The position numbers and the translations under genes are program-made. A stretch of DNA of 64,000 nucleotides from Albidovulum marisflavi (lineage in GTDB: Bacteria; Pseudomonadota; Alphaproteobacteria; Rhodobacterales; Rhodobacteraceae), in contig NZ_JAOWKY010000001.1 of NCBI RefSeq assembly GCF_025751435.1, positions 790,001 through 854,000 on the forward strand, given 5' to 3'. Positions 53,648-63,057 of this stretch are shown here, piece by piece. The notes under the pieces are model-generated. The model was given only the letters and a program-made list of their open reading frames with translations, ran no database searches and was not told the origin of the DNA. The number at the start of each line of letters is the position of its first letter. Positions within the stretch are counted from its first letter, which is position 1.

Positions 53648-54205
53648 ATGATGAAAAAGCTTTCCCTTGCCCTCATTCTGGCCGGTTCTCCGGCTCTGGC
53701 GGCGACCGGCCCGTTCTTCAGCCTTCGCAACACCGATTTCGTCGTCACGATCGCCTTCCTGCTCTTCGTCGGCGTTCTGGTCTACTTCAAGGTTCCGGCC
53801 CTGATCGGCGGACTTCTTGACAAGCGTGCCGCTGGCATCAAGTCCGATCTCGACGAGGCGCGGGCGCTTCGTGAAGAGGCGCGCTCGATCCTGGCGTCCT
53901 ACGAGCGCAAGCAGAAGGAAGTCCAGGAACTGGCCGATCGCATCGTCGAGACGGCCAAGCGCGAAGCTCAGGCTGCCGCCGAGCAGGCCAAGGAGGATCT
54001 CAAGGCCTCGATCACGCGGCGTCTTGCCGCGGCCGAGGACCAGATCGCATCCGCCGAAGCCTCCGCCGTTCGCGAAGTTCGCGACCGTGCGATCGCGGTG
54101 GCCGTTGCCGCGGCTGGCGACCTTATCGCCAAGGGCATGACGGCGGCCGAACGCGGCAAGCTGGTCGAGGCGTCGATCGCGGAAGTCGAAGCAAAGCTTC
54201 ACTGA
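53648..54205 (+). CDS. atpF: ATP synthase subunit b
   Basis: 185 residues. N-terminal signal-like hydrophobic stretch ([20 protein letters not shown]), transmembrane helix at about 32-49 ([18 protein letters not shown]), then a helical peripheral-stalk region. It starts at 53648, or three bases later. A terminator follows. The F1 genes are not here; alphaproteobacteria carry them in a separate operon. Confidence 0.93.
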   Translation: MMKKLSLALILAGSPALAATGPFFSLRNTDFVVTIAFLLFVGVLVYFKVPALIGGLLDKRAAGIKSDLDEARALREEARSILASYERKQKEVQELADRIVETAKREAQAAAEQAKEDLKASITRRLAAAEDQIASAEASAVREVRDRAIAVAVAAAGDLIAKGMTAAERGKLVEASIAEVEAKLH

Positions 54206-54227
54206 TCGGCTATTGCAGACATTGCGA

Positions 54228-54258
54228 AAGCCCGGCCCGAACGGCCGGGCTTTTCTTT
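54228..54258 (+). terminator. Rho-independent terminator of the ATP synthase F0 operon
   Basis: AAGCCCGGCC (54228-54237) pairs with GGCCGGGCTT (54243-54252) around CGAAC; a TTTTCTTTT tract follows. It ends transcription 23 nt past the atpF stop. Confidence 0.92.
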
Positions 54259-54303
54259 TGCGCGAAGGGCTGCGAATTTTCGTGAAACCAGCAGGGGAAC
54301 CCG

Positions 54304-54747
54304 ATGACCATTTCCGTCCGGACGATTCAGCCGCAGGACCGCGATGCCTGGGGGGAACTTTACAAGGGCTACGCCGCCTTCTATCGGGTGGAGCAGTCCG
54401 AAGAGATGCGCGGCCGTGTCTGGTCCTGGCTCACCGATCCCGACCACGAAGTCCGCGGGCGTGTCGCAGAGTTGGGCGGAAGGCTGGTTGGCCTTGCCCA
54501 TTTCAGGGCCTTCGCGCGGCCCCTGGCAGCCAGCACCGGCGGGTTCCTGGATGATCTTTTCGTCGATCCGGCGTCGCGCGGAAGCGGCGCTGCGGCCGCG
54601 CTGATCGAGGCCGTTCAGGAAGAGGGGCGCGCCGAGGGTTGGAGCGTCATCCGCTGGATCACCGCCGAGGACAACTACCGCGCCCGCGGGCTTTACGACC
54701 ACCTTGCAGAGCGTACCCGCTGGGTGACCTACGACATCCGCCTTTGA
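54304..54747 (+). CDS. GNAT-family N-acetyltransferase, copy 3
   Basis: 147 residues. FLDDLFVDPASRGSGAAAAL carries the acetyl-CoA-binding R/Q-x-x-G-x-G/A motif (RGSGAA). It is not closely similar to the pair at 44.6-45.6 kb. Substrate unknown. It stands alone behind the ATP synthase operon and converges on the GntR gene. Confidence 0.88.
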   Translation: MTISVRTIQPQDRDAWGELYKGYAAFYRVEQSEEMRGRVWSWLTDPDHEVRGRVAELGGRLVGLAHFRAFARPLAASTGGFLDDLFVDPASRGSGAAAALIEAVQEEGRAEGWSVIRWITAEDNYRARGLYDHLAERTRWVTYDIRL

Positions 54748-54759
54748 TCCGGGCGCAGT

Positions 54760-55530
54760 TCAGCCCCGTTCTGCCTCCTGCGCGAAACGCAGGCGTGCGA
54801 CCGCTTCGTTGCGCTCGGTGCGGAAGTGATCCTTCAACGCCGTTTCCACGAAGGTCAGGTGCCGTTCCACCGCTGCGCGGGCGCCGTCGGGATCGCGGGC
54901 CTGCAGCGCGGTGTTGATCGCGCGGTGCTGATCCAGAAGCGCTTCGCGCGTCGTCTTCTGACGGAACATCACCTGGCGATTGTAGAACACGCCTTCGCGC
55001 AGAAGGCCAAACATCGCGCGCATCATGTGCAGCATGACGACGTTGTGGCTGGCTTCGATGATCGCCATGTGGAATTCGGCGTCCAGCGCAGACTCGTCGG
55101 ACGGATCGCGCTTGCCGTGCGCGGCCTCCATCTTGCGAAAGACGGCGTCGACGATCCGCAGATCGGTTTCCGATCCCAGCCGGGCGGCGCGCTCGGCGGC
55201 CAGCGCTTCCATGTCCTTGCGAAAGTCGAGATAGTCGAAGACCGCGTCCGGGTGGCGCGCGAAAAGCTGGATAAGAGCAGGTGAGAACGCCGAGTTCAGG
55301 ACGTCTGCGACGTAGATGCCGGAACTTGCGCGCGTGACCAGAAGCCCCGCGTCTTCGAGATGACCGATCGCCTCGCGCAGCGAGGGCCGCGACACGCCGA
55401 GCCTTTCCGACATGTCGCGCTCGGACGGCAGCCTTTCGGCGGGCCGCAGCACGCCTTGCAGGATCAGCCGCTCAATCTGGCGGACGACGGTGTCGGAAAG
55501 TTTTTCCGGTTCGATTTTCTGAAAGGGCAT
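54760..55530 (-). CDS. GntR-family transcriptional regulator (FadR subfamily)
   Basis: 256 residues: N-terminal winged helix (ERLPSERDMSERLGVSRPSL) and a C-terminal FCD-type helical effector domain with the metal-binding residues (for example D in ALDAEFHMAIIEASHN and H in DQHRAINTALQARD). The family includes PdhR, LldR and GlcC; no target gene is adjacent, so the ligand cannot be inferred. Monocistronic by appearance. Confidence 0.9.
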   Translation of the reverse strand: MPFQKIEPEKLSDTVVRQIERLILQGVLRPAERLPSERDMSERLGVSRPSLREAIGHLEDAGLLVTRASSGIYVADVLNSAFSPALIQLFARHPDAVFDYLDFRKDMEALAAERAARLGSETDLRIVDAVFRKMEAAHGKRDPSDESALDAEFHMAIIEASHNVVMLHMMRAMFGLLREGVFYNRQVMFRQKTTREALLDQHRAINTALQARDPDGARAAVERHLTFVETALKDHFRTERNEAVARLRFAQEAERG

Positions 55531-55580
55531 CGGCGCATCCTGAATTGGTCAGAGTTTATGACCGCATTCGGAGGCGGGCA

Positions 55581-55612
55581 ATCAAAAAGGCCGGGAAATT
55601 CCCGGCCTTTTC
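55581..55612 (-). terminator. Bidirectional hairpin terminator
   Basis: AAAAGGCCGGG (55585-55595) and CCCGGCCTTTT (55601-55611) form an 11-bp stem around AAATT, flanked by A and T runs. On the minus strand it serves the OmpA-like gene, whose stop is 13 nt away. Confidence 0.88.
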
Positions 55613-55624
55613 TGATGTGTCGGC

Positions 55625-56290
55625 TCAGCGGTTGGGGCGGATGATAATGTCCACCCGCCGGTTCTGAGCGCGGCCCTCAGGCGTGTAGTTCGAGGCGATC
55701 GGTTCGCTTTCGCCGCGGCCGAAGGCCTGAAGCCGGTAGCCCGCGACGCCGGCGCCCTGAAGGATCGCCGCGACCGATTGCGCCCGGCGTTCCGAAAGCG
55801 ACTGGTTGTAGGCCGCGGTGCCGGTGTTGTCGGTGTGGCCGATCACCTGGATCGTGGTGTCCGGGTAGCGGTTGATGCTGGCCGCCAGGGTCTGCAGGTC
55901 GCCGCGCAGAACGGGCGAAACCACGGCGCTGTCGGTCGCGAACAGGATGTCCTGCGGCATGCGCACGATCAGTTCGTTGCCGGTGTTGATGATGCCGATG
56001 GCGCCGTTGTCGAAGCTCGCCGCCAGCTCGGCAGCCTGCTTGTCCAGGTTGTTGCCGATGACGCCGCCCGCGATGCCGCCGATGATCGCGCCGCCAAGCG
56101 CCCGGTTGCGACGTTCTTTCGCGGTGTCGCCCGAAATCAGACCCGCGATCGCGCCAAGCCCGGCACCCACGGCTGCACCCTCACGCGTGCGTTGGTTGGG
56201 ATCGTTGGGGTTGTACTGTTCGGGCGGCGTACAGGCGGCCAGAAGGAAGGCCCCGGCCGTCGCAGCCATGATGATCGTGGTGATGCGCAT
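55625..56290 (-). CDS. OmpA-family outer-membrane lipoprotein
   Basis: 221 residues. Signal peptide with lipobox LLAAC (C20), a Gly/Ala-rich segment (about 38-85, AVGAGLGAIAGLISG and ALGGAIIGGIAGGVIG) resembling a YmgG-like glycine-zipper, and a C-terminal OmpA peptidoglycan-binding domain (about 105-221: FATDSAVV, IQVIGHTDNTG, LSERRAQSVA, RAQNRRVDI). It anchors the outer membrane to the cell wall, as in YiaD-like proteins. Confidence 0.92.
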   Translation of the reverse strand: MRITTIIMAATAGAFLLAACTPPEQYNPNDPNQRTREGAAVGAGLGAIAGLISGDTAKERRNRALGGAIIGGIAGGVIGNNLDKQAAELAASFDNGAIGIINTGNELIVRMPQDILFATDSAVVSPVLRGDLQTLAASINRYPDTTIQVIGHTDNTGTAAYNQSLSERRAQSVAAILQGAGVAGYRLQAFGRGESEPIASNYTPEGRAQNRRVDIIIRPNR

Positions 56291-56397
56291 GAAGCGTCTC
56301 CCGTCTGTGACTTGTCGTCTTCAGGTGGGGTCTAGCGCATCTGTAAGGCAATAACACCTGGACGATAGCCCCTTGCGCGGCAATCCGCCTGCGGGTG

Positions 56398-57240
56398 TCA
56401 GGCGCTTTTTGCCTCGGCGCGGGCCGCTTCCCAGGCCAGCATGGCGCGCTTGACCGGAAGGCCCCAGTGATACCCGCCCAGGCCGCCGGATTTTCGCAGC
56501 GCGCGGTGACAGGGGATCAGCCAGCTGACCGGATTCCTGCCCACGGCCGTGCCGACCGCGCGGACGGCTGTCGGGTGGCCGATGGCACGGGCAAGTTCCG
56601 AGTAGGTGGTGACCTGGCCGGACGGGATCGCCAGAAGCGCCTCCCATACCTTGATCTGGAAGGGCGCGCCGATCATGTGCAATCGCGCCTCGCCCTTGCC
56701 GTCGAAGGCGGCCTGAACCCAGGGCGTGATGGCGCCTGCATCTGCGGTGAAACGCGCATTGGGCCAGCGCCCGCTGAGGTCGGCCATGGCTGCGTCGCGT
56801 CCGCAATCCTCGGCAAAGGCCAGTCCGCAAAGGCCGCGGTCCGACCCCATCGCCAGCGCCTCGCCGAACGGGGTGGGGAACCAGCCGTAGCGGATGGTCA
56901 GGCCCTCGCCGCCGCGGGCATATTCGCCGGGGCTCATCGCCTCCCAGGTCAGGAACAGGTCGTGCAGCCGCCCGGTGCCCGACAGCCCGGCCTCGGCCGC
57001 GGTGTCAAGAAGGGTGAAGTGATCAGCCAGCAGGCGCTTGGCGTGGTCCAGGGTCAGGTACTGCTGATAGCGCTTGGGCGATACGCCGACCCATCGCGAG
57101 AAAACCCGCTGGAAGTGCGCCGGACTCATCGAGAGCCGCGCCGCCAGATCGTCCAGCGACAGGCCGCGTCCGTCGTCGCCGTCGATATGTTCCAGCGCGC
57201 GGGCGATGGTGCGATAGTGATAAGCGCTGTCGTCGTGCAT
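56398..57240 (-). CDS. Ada-like bifunctional regulator/O6-methylguanine-DNA methyltransferase
   Basis: 280 residues. N-terminal AraC-type helix-turn-helix (about 15-95: LSLDDLAARLSMSPAHFQRV), then a methyltransferase domain with FQIKVWEALLAIPSGQVTTY and the alkyl-acceptor cysteine in IPCHRALRKSGGLGGYHWGL (about residue 245). The N-terminal phosphotriester-repair cysteine domain of Ada is absent. It repairs O6-alkylguanine, and may activate transcription through its AraC part. Confidence 0.9.
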   Translation of the reverse strand: MHDDSAYHYRTIARALEHIDGDDGRGLSLDDLAARLSMSPAHFQRVFSRWVGVSPKRYQQYLTLDHAKRLLADHFTLLDTAAEAGLSGTGRLHDLFLTWEAMSPGEYARGGEGLTIRYGWFPTPFGEALAMGSDRGLCGLAFAEDCGRDAAMADLSGRWPNARFTADAGAITPWVQAAFDGKGEARLHMIGAPFQIKVWEALLAIPSGQVTTYSELARAIGHPTAVRAVGTAVGRNPVSWLIPCHRALRKSGGLGGYHWGLPVKRAMLAWEAARAEAKSA

Positions 57241-57349
57241 GTCGCGTTCTCCTTGTCCCACGGAAGGTAAGGCAACGGCAGGACCGCTGCGACCCGAAAA
57301 CTGCGCTTTGCGCTTGCGGTGGAACATTCCGCCGGGGCATATCCCGGTC

Positions 57350-57994
57350 ATGGCCAGCCAGCTCGATTACCATACGCTCCGGGAAATTTTCACCCGTTTC
57401 CGCGACTCGGAGCCCGAGCCGAAGGGTGAGCTTGAACATGTGAACGCCTTCACCCTTCTGGTCGCGGTGGCGCTTTCGGCGCAGGCGACGGACGCGGGCG
57501 TCAACAAGGCGACGCGCGCTTTGTTCAAGACCGCCGACACGCCGGAAAGGATGCTTGCCCTTGGCGAAGAGGGGTTGATCGAGCACATCAAGACGATCGG
57601 CCTGTTCCGCCAGAAGGCCAAGAACGTCATGAAGCTTTCGCGCATCCTGGTCGAAGAGTTCGAAGGGCAGGTGCCTTCGTCCCGCGCCGCGCTGATGCGC
57701 CTGCCGGGTGTTGGGCGCAAGACTGCGAACGTGGTCCTGAACATGTGGTTCCACTTCCCCGCGCAGGCGGTCGACACGCATATCTTCCGCGTCGGCAACC
57801 GCACCGGCATCGCCGTTGGCAAGACGGTGGATGCCGTCGAGCGCGCGATCGAGGACAACGTGCCGGTGGAGTTCCAGCAGCACGCCCATCACTGGCTGAT
57901 CCTGCATGGCCGCTACATCTGCGTCGCGCGCAAGCCCAAATGCGGTGCCTGCATCATTCGCGACCTTTGCCCCTATGAGGAGAAAACCCTGTGA
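57350..57994 (+). CDS. nth: Endonuclease III
   Basis: 214 residues. LPGVGRKTANVVL (helix-hairpin-helix with catalytic lysine) and VDTHIFRVGNRTG (catalytic aspartate). The 4Fe-4S cluster cysteines at the C-terminus fit the C-x6-C-x2-C-x5-C spacing (CVARKPKCGACIIRDLC). DNA glycosylase/AP lyase for oxidised pyrimidines. The ATG at 57350 starts the family reading. The PfkB gene overlaps its stop by 4 nt. Confidence 0.95.
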   Translation: MASQLDYHTLREIFTRFRDSEPEPKGELEHVNAFTLLVAVALSAQATDAGVNKATRALFKTADTPERMLALGEEGLIEHIKTIGLFRQKAKNVMKLSRILVEEFEGQVPSSRAALMRLPGVGRKTANVVLNMWFHFPAQAVDTHIFRVGNRTGIAVGKTVDAVERAIEDNVPVEFQQHAHHWLILHGRYICVARKPKCGACIIRDLCPYEEKTL

Positions 57995-58980
57995 GCAGAT
58001 TTCAGGTGGTCGGCATCGGCAACGCCATCGTCGATGTGCTGACCCAGTGCGACGACGACTTTCTGGACTGGATGGGGATCGAGAAGGGCGTCATGCAGCT
58101 TGTCGATCGCGAACGGGGCGAAACGCTGTACGCGGCGATGAAGGATCGCACCCAGGCGCCGGGCGGGTCGGTCGGCAACACGCTGGCGGGGTTGGGCAAC
58201 CTTGGGCTCAGGACCGCGTTCGTCGGCAAGGTGAAGGACGACGCGCTGGGACGCTTCTACGCGAAATCGCTCGAGGCCGAGGGTACGGACTTTCCAAACC
58301 CGCCCTCCGCCTCGGCGGAGCTTCCGACGTCCCGGTCCATGATCTTCGTGACGAAGGACGGCGAGCGGTCGATGAACACCTATCTGGGGGCCGGGGCGGA
58401 TTTCGGGCCCGAGGATCTGGATGAAAGCGTCGCCGGGAACACGGATTACCTGTTTCTCGAAGGCTACCTGTTCGACAAGGACGCCGGCAAGGCTGCCTTC
58501 CTGAAGGCAGCCGAAGCCTGCCACAAGGGCGGGGGCAAGGCCGGCATCTCGCTCTCCGACCCGTTCTGCGTGGATCGGCACCGCGCGGATTTCAGGCGCC
58601 TCGTGCGGGACCAGATGGATTATGTAATCGGCAACGAGCATGAGTGGAGCGCCCTTTACCAGACCGGCGACCTTGCGGCGGCGCTGACCCGCGCGCGCGA
58701 GGATTGCCAGATGATCGTCTGCACCCGCTCAGGGGCGGACGTGATCCTGATCCGCGGCGAAGAACGGGTCGAGGTCCCGGTGCACCGCGTCGTTCCGGTG
58801 GATGCGACCGGTGCCGGAGACCAGTTCGCGGCCGGGTTCCTGTACGGACTGGCGACGGGTCAGCCGCTTCATAAGGCCGGCCGCATGGGTTGCGTCGCTG
58901 CGGCCGAGGTCATCAGCCATTTCGGCGCGCGGCCCGAGTTGGATGTAAAGGCGCTGTTCCGGGCGGAAGGTCTTATCTGA
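57991..58980 (+). CDS. PfkB-family carbohydrate/adenosine kinase
   Basis: 329 residues, GTG start. N-terminal VVGIGNAIVDVLTQ and PGGSVGNTLAGLGNLG, and the C-terminal phosphate-binding signature DATGAGDQFAAGFLYGL with the catalytic aspartate. The best fit by eye is the adenosine kinase-like branch common in alphaproteobacteria (for example MNTYLGAGADFGPEDLD), but the substrate cannot be certain. It is coupled to nth by a 4-nt overlap. Confidence 0.9.
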   Translation: MSRFQVVGIGNAIVDVLTQCDDDFLDWMGIEKGVMQLVDRERGETLYAAMKDRTQAPGGSVGNTLAGLGNLGLRTAFVGKVKDDALGRFYAKSLEAEGTDFPNPPSASAELPTSRSMIFVTKDGERSMNTYLGAGADFGPEDLDESVAGNTDYLFLEGYLFDKDAGKAAFLKAAEACHKGGGKAGISLSDPFCVDRHRADFRRLVRDQMDYVIGNEHEWSALYQTGDLAAALTRAREDCQMIVCTRSGADVILIRGEERVEVPVHRVVPVDATGAGDQFAAGFLYGLATGQPLHKAGRMGCVAAAEVISHFGARPELDVKALFRAEGLI

Positions 58981-59025
58981 GGAACGCGTCAGCGGTCGGG
59001 CTGCGTTCCGATCCGCCTGGTCCGG

Positions 59026-60456
59026 CTATCGGACAAAATTCGACAGCATCAGGATGGCGCCGCTATTGACCCAAAGGGCAAGCGCGGCGCCCCCGATGCT
59101 CAGCAGCAGCATGACGGCATCGTGCAGCGGGTCCCATGCCTTGTGCTTCCTTGCGACATGGATCACGACGCCGTGCGACAGAAGGTGGGCCAGCGCATAT
59201 CCGATGAACGCACCCTGCAGCCCCCCAAGTTCTACACCAGCCAGGAACAGCCCTGTCTGCAGCACCGCGCGCGTGAGGTTGAGCATGAAGACCGCCCGGG
59301 AATCGGCGGCGGCAAGAGCCGGGCCTTCGTAGGTGATCCCGATGATGTAGGGCAGGTTCATCAGGGCGACGGCGACGACGACTCCGCCCGAGGCCAGGAA
59401 ACGGTCGTCATAGAGGATGTCGATGATCGTCACGCCCAGCAAGGCGAGCACGATCTGGCACGATAAAGCCGCAAAACTGAAGCGGAAGCGGAAGCGGCGG
59501 ACGACCCGGAAATTGTCTGCGCTTTGACCCGGCGGATGGTCGCGGCACAAGGGCAGAGTCAACCGGCTATTGATCGCGATCGCGATCGCCATCGGCGCGG
59601 TGGCCATGAAGAAGCCGACGTTGTAGATCCCGATACCCTCGATCGATATGAACTTGCCAAGAATGATCTTGTCGCTTTGCGACAGCAGAAAGCTGCAGGC
59701 GGTGCTCAGGAATATCCATTTTCCGAAGTGCACAAGCTCGTGTCGTGCTTCCTTTTCCCAGCGGAACCTGTTTCGCGCACCCGGCAGATAGCGGTCCGCA
59801 AGGATCAGCTTTATGAACACGCCGAATACGTTGCCGATCGGCATCGCCCAGACCGAGCGCGTGATCAGGGCCAGGACGATGATCGCGATCAGCCCAATCG
59901 CCTGGGAAGCCAGGTCGATGGCCGTGAGACGACCGATCAGCAGATGCCGCGAAGCGGTATGAATCCGGGTGGGAAGGAACCCGGCGATGACCAGGGACAA
60001 GGCCGCGACCGGCAAGAGCTGCGTCAGCATCGGTTCGTTGAAGAACGCCCCTGCCGGCCACGCAAGAATGCAGCAGACGACCCATAGCGACGAAAACCGG
60101 ATCAGCTGCAAGGTCCAGGCCGTGTCGAGGAAGTCGGGGTCGTCACCGCGCTTGCTTTGCTGGATCGACGGCGCGATCCCGATGTCGGAGAACATCGCGA
60201 CGCCCACCAGCACGACTGTCACGAGTGTCATGAGACCGAAGGCCTCGGGGAACAGTATCCGCGACAGGATCAGGTTACCGATGAGCCTGATCATCTGGCC
60301 GCCGAAGTGCCCGCCGATGGTCAGCAGCGCGCCCGACGCAAGACGCTCGGTGATCTTGCCCGGCGTCGTCGGCTCGCCCGACATGGCGGCGGCGCCAAGC
60401 GCCGAGGAAGAGCGCACCGGCGCAAGAAACCTCATCGCTCGCCGGGCGAACCTCAT
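59026..60456 (-). CDS. Polysaccharide flippase (Wzx/PST-like membrane protein)
   Basis: 476 residues with about twelve to fourteen transmembrane helices and the oligosaccharide-flippase layout (RLASGALLTIGGHFGGQMIR, LILSRILFPEAFGLMTLVTV). Probably moves lipid-linked exopolysaccharide repeats across the inner membrane. GAGG five bases before the ATG at 60456 supports that start; ATG at 60384 (MSGEPTTPGK) is the other option. It is divergent from the following exopolysaccharide genes. Confidence 0.88.
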   Translation of the reverse strand: MRFARRAMRFLAPVRSSSALGAAAMSGEPTTPGKITERLASGALLTIGGHFGGQMIRLIGNLILSRILFPEAFGLMTLVTVVLVGVAMFSDIGIAPSIQQSKRGDDPDFLDTAWTLQLIRFSSLWVVCCILAWPAGAFFNEPMLTQLLPVAALSLVIAGFLPTRIHTASRHLLIGRLTAIDLASQAIGLIAIIVLALITRSVWAMPIGNVFGVFIKLILADRYLPGARNRFRWEKEARHELVHFGKWIFLSTACSFLLSQSDKIILGKFISIEGIGIYNVGFFMATAPMAIAIAINSRLTLPLCRDHPPGQSADNFRVVRRFRFRFSFAALSCQIVLALLGVTIIDILYDDRFLASGGVVVAVALMNLPYIIGITYEGPALAAADSRAVFMLNLTRAVLQTGLFLAGVELGGLQGAFIGYALAHLLSHGVVIHVARKHKAWDPLHDAVMLLLSIGGAALALWVNSGAILMLSNFVR

Positions 60457-60884
60457 CGCGGCCTCGTGTCGGGTGTGCTGGCGCGTGGCTGGCGGACAGT
60501 TTTGGCCATGGCCGGCTCACTACGCCGGTTCGTGCGAAATATTTGGTTCGCGCACTTCCTGTTCCGCATCGCGGGTGTCTTTGCCAAGCAATTGTCCGAC
60601 AATCCGACCTCGTACCCAACCAGCGCGCGTCTATTGGCGCGCGGCGCACCTGAACCCTGAAATACTACCCATCTATGCCGAGTCGAGGGTGTCCGCGCCA
60701 AGGAAAATGCGGCCAATATCTGAATTTGACGGGCCTTTGTGTCCAATCTTGCCCGCTTTTGACGGATTGGCGGTGCGTTCCCCCTGCATCCGGGTGGTTC
60801 CGAGATATGCCTCCTCTCGCGGATGGACACCCGCAACGAACGCATCCATCATGTTTGAAGGGTTGATACTGGTCGCGGAGTTTA
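60457..60884. other. Regulatory region between the flippase gene and the RTX-protein gene
   Basis: 428 bp without a credible gene. It is less GC-rich than its surroundings toward the right end (about 60660-60880). Two TTTGACGG copies occur (60725-60732 and 60761-60769, approximate). I see no further structure I can name. It likely contains divergent promoters for the two exopolysaccharide transcription units. Confidence 0.5.
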
Positions 60885-62888
60885 GTGGTGCGCCTGAGTA
60901 TGATGCTTGCGGCGGCCTGGGCTGCCCTATTCCCGGCATTGGTTGCAATCGATGCAAGGGCAGAGGCGCCGGGCCCCGCTCAAGGGGCGATGGATCCCGT
61001 TCTTGCCTTCAACCTGGCGGATGTTGCCGACTGGGGCAGCGCGATGCCTTTCCTAGACGTGGCGCGGACCATGCGCCCTTTCTTCGCGGGTGATCGCCAG
61101 AACTGGGAAACGGTGACACATGATGAGCTGGTCTTGGGCGGTTATCTGGACGCTCGCGGATGGCCGCGCCGGTTTCCGCCGGGCGCACGGATATTTCGCG
61201 CCGGATTCGACTGGTCGGAAAACAGCCAGGCCAAGGCGTCGCGCGCCGGACGCTACGTCCTGACCTACGAAGGGACGGGGCGCGTCGAACTGGGCGGCAG
61301 TGCGGCCGTGGTTCTCAGCGAACCCGGACGCATCGTGTTCGACAATCCCGAGGGAACGGGCTTCTGGATCGAAATTCTCGAAACCGACCCGCACGCAACG
61401 GGCGACTACATCCACGGCCTGTCGATCGTGCGCGAAGACCGGCTGCCGCTTTTCAGGGCCGGCGCGATCTTCAACCCCGACTGGCTGCAGGTCATCGACG
61501 ATGCCCGGCAGTTGCGCTTCATGGACTGGATGAAGACCAACGGGTCCGACATCGAACATTGGGATGACCGGCCCCAGCTTCAGGACGCCACTTGGGCTCA
61601 CAAGGGCGTTCCCCTGGAAATCATGGTCCGGCTTGCGAACGAGGTTGGCGCCGAGCCCTGGTTCACCCTGCCGCACCAGGCTGACGACGATTACGTGCGC
61701 GCCTTCGCGGCCTCGGTTCGCGATCTTCTGGACCCACGACTGAAGGTCCGCGTCGAATTCTCGAACGAAGTCTGGAACGGGGGGTTCCGCCAGTTCTACT
61801 GGGTCGATCGCCGTGCGCGGGACGAATGGGGCCGGGAGGCTGGAATCTACTACCATGCCAAGCGCGCGACCGAGATGGCTTTGATCTGGGAAGATGTCTT
61901 TGGGGCTGATGCGCCCGCGCGCCTGATCAACGTGCTGGCAGGCCAGGCCGTCAACAGCTGGCTTACCGAAGAGCTTCTGACCGCCGGCGTCTGGCAGGAA
62001 GAGGAACCAGATGCCTATGTGCGCCCCGCCGACGTCTTCGAGGAGTTCGCCGTCACCACCTATTTCGGTTACGACATCATCGGCGACCCGGACATTCGGG
62101 ATGTCCTGCGGGCGAAGCTGAAGGATTCTTCCCAGCAGGCGGCCGCATGGCTGACGCGGCGCATGCAGGATCCGGATGTGCGCGACTCCATTCCCGGAAC
62201 CATGGATTTCCTGGCCCGGCAAAGACAGGTGGCAGATCGGTATGGCTTGCGGCTGACCGCCTACGAGGGCGGACAGCACCTGCACCAACTCTACGCGATC
62301 GAGGGGCTGAGCGAACAGGAGGTCGATCAGTTCACCGACTTCATGCGCGACTATGTGCGCAGCGCCGACATGGGGGCGCTGTACGAGGCGCTTTGGAAAG
62401 GCTGGGAAAAGGTCGGGCAGGGGCCCTTCATGCAGTTTACGGAAGTGGATGGCGCGTCCAAGTGGGGATCATGGGGGCTTTATGCCTATCTCGGTGACAC
62501 CACACCCCGATCGGAAGTGATCCGGAAACTTTCGGCTGACGGCGGATCGTGGTGGGGCGACGGCGGCGGGCCGCAGTTTCAGTACGGCGTGATCCGCTCT
62601 GCCGGGGCGTCGGCGGGGCCGCTGATCGGCACGCCGGAAGAGGATTACCTGATCGGAGACGCTGGTGATGACAGGTTCATTCCGGGCGCCGGTTCGGACG
62701 GGCTGAACGGCGGCGATGGCGACGACAGGATCGTGCTGTCGGGCGTTGCGCAGGACTACAGCGCGCATCCACATGGAGAGGGCCTGCTGCTGTCCGGACC
62801 CGAGGGCGACGACTATCTGGTTGATATCGAAACCGCCGAATTCGCGAACGGGCAGACCCTACCCGTGACCGATCTGATCCGACAGTGA
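60885..62888 (+). CDS. Secreted glycosidase-like protein with C-terminal RTX (calcium-binding) repeats
   Basis: 667 residues, GTG start. Likely signal peptide (about 1-26, MLAAAWAALFPALVAIDARA). The long central part (about 35-540) is one uninterrupted domain, with EFSNEVWNGGFRQFYWVDR near residue 300, the acidic pair of a clan GH-A-like glycosidase, and YEGGQHLHQLYA near 465. The C-terminal ~95 residues carry RTX nonapeptides GDAGDDRFIPGAGSDGLNGG and GDGDDR. Probably modifies or binds exopolysaccharide. It is coupled to a region with a flippase and a glycosyltransferase. Confidence 0.8.
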   Translation: MVRLSMMLAAAWAALFPALVAIDARAEAPGPAQGAMDPVLAFNLADVADWGSAMPFLDVARTMRPFFAGDRQNWETVTHDELVLGGYLDARGWPRRFPPGARIFRAGFDWSENSQAKASRAGRYVLTYEGTGRVELGGSAAVVLSEPGRIVFDNPEGTGFWIEILETDPHATGDYIHGLSIVREDRLPLFRAGAIFNPDWLQVIDDARQLRFMDWMKTNGSDIEHWDDRPQLQDATWAHKGVPLEIMVRLANEVGAEPWFTLPHQADDDYVRAFAASVRDLLDPRLKVRVEFSNEVWNGGFRQFYWVDRRARDEWGREAGIYYHAKRATEMALIWEDVFGADAPARLINVLAGQAVNSWLTEELLTAGVWQEEEPDAYVRPADVFEEFAVTTYFGYDIIGDPDIRDVLRAKLKDSSQQAAAWLTRRMQDPDVRDSIPGTMDFLARQRQVADRYGLRLTAYEGGQHLHQLYAIEGLSEQEVDQFTDFMRDYVRSADMGALYEALWKGWEKVGQGPFMQFTEVDGASKWGSWGLYAYLGDTTPRSEVIRKLSADGGSWWGDGGGPQFQYGVIRSAGASAGPLIGTPEEDYLIGDAGDDRFIPGAGSDGLNGGDGDDRIVLSGVAQDYSAHPHGEGLLLSGPEGDDYLVDIETAEFANGQTLPVTDLIRQ

Positions 62889-63057
62889 GTCGTTTCGCGT
62901 TGCCCGACAATCACGACCCAAACCGGTTTTCGGGCGTGATGGTGACGGTCTTGCCCAGTGCCAGCTCTTGCCGCCGCCGCCAGTCGATGCGGTGCCGTTC
63001 CCATTCCACCACCGTGACGATACGCTGCGGCAGCGCAGCTTGAAGGGCCTCCGCAGC

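Noticed and set aside
56398-57240. Ada gene truncated at its N-terminus
   Set aside because: Proteins with only the AraC and methyltransferase parts are common in alphaproteobacteria, and the start context is natural.
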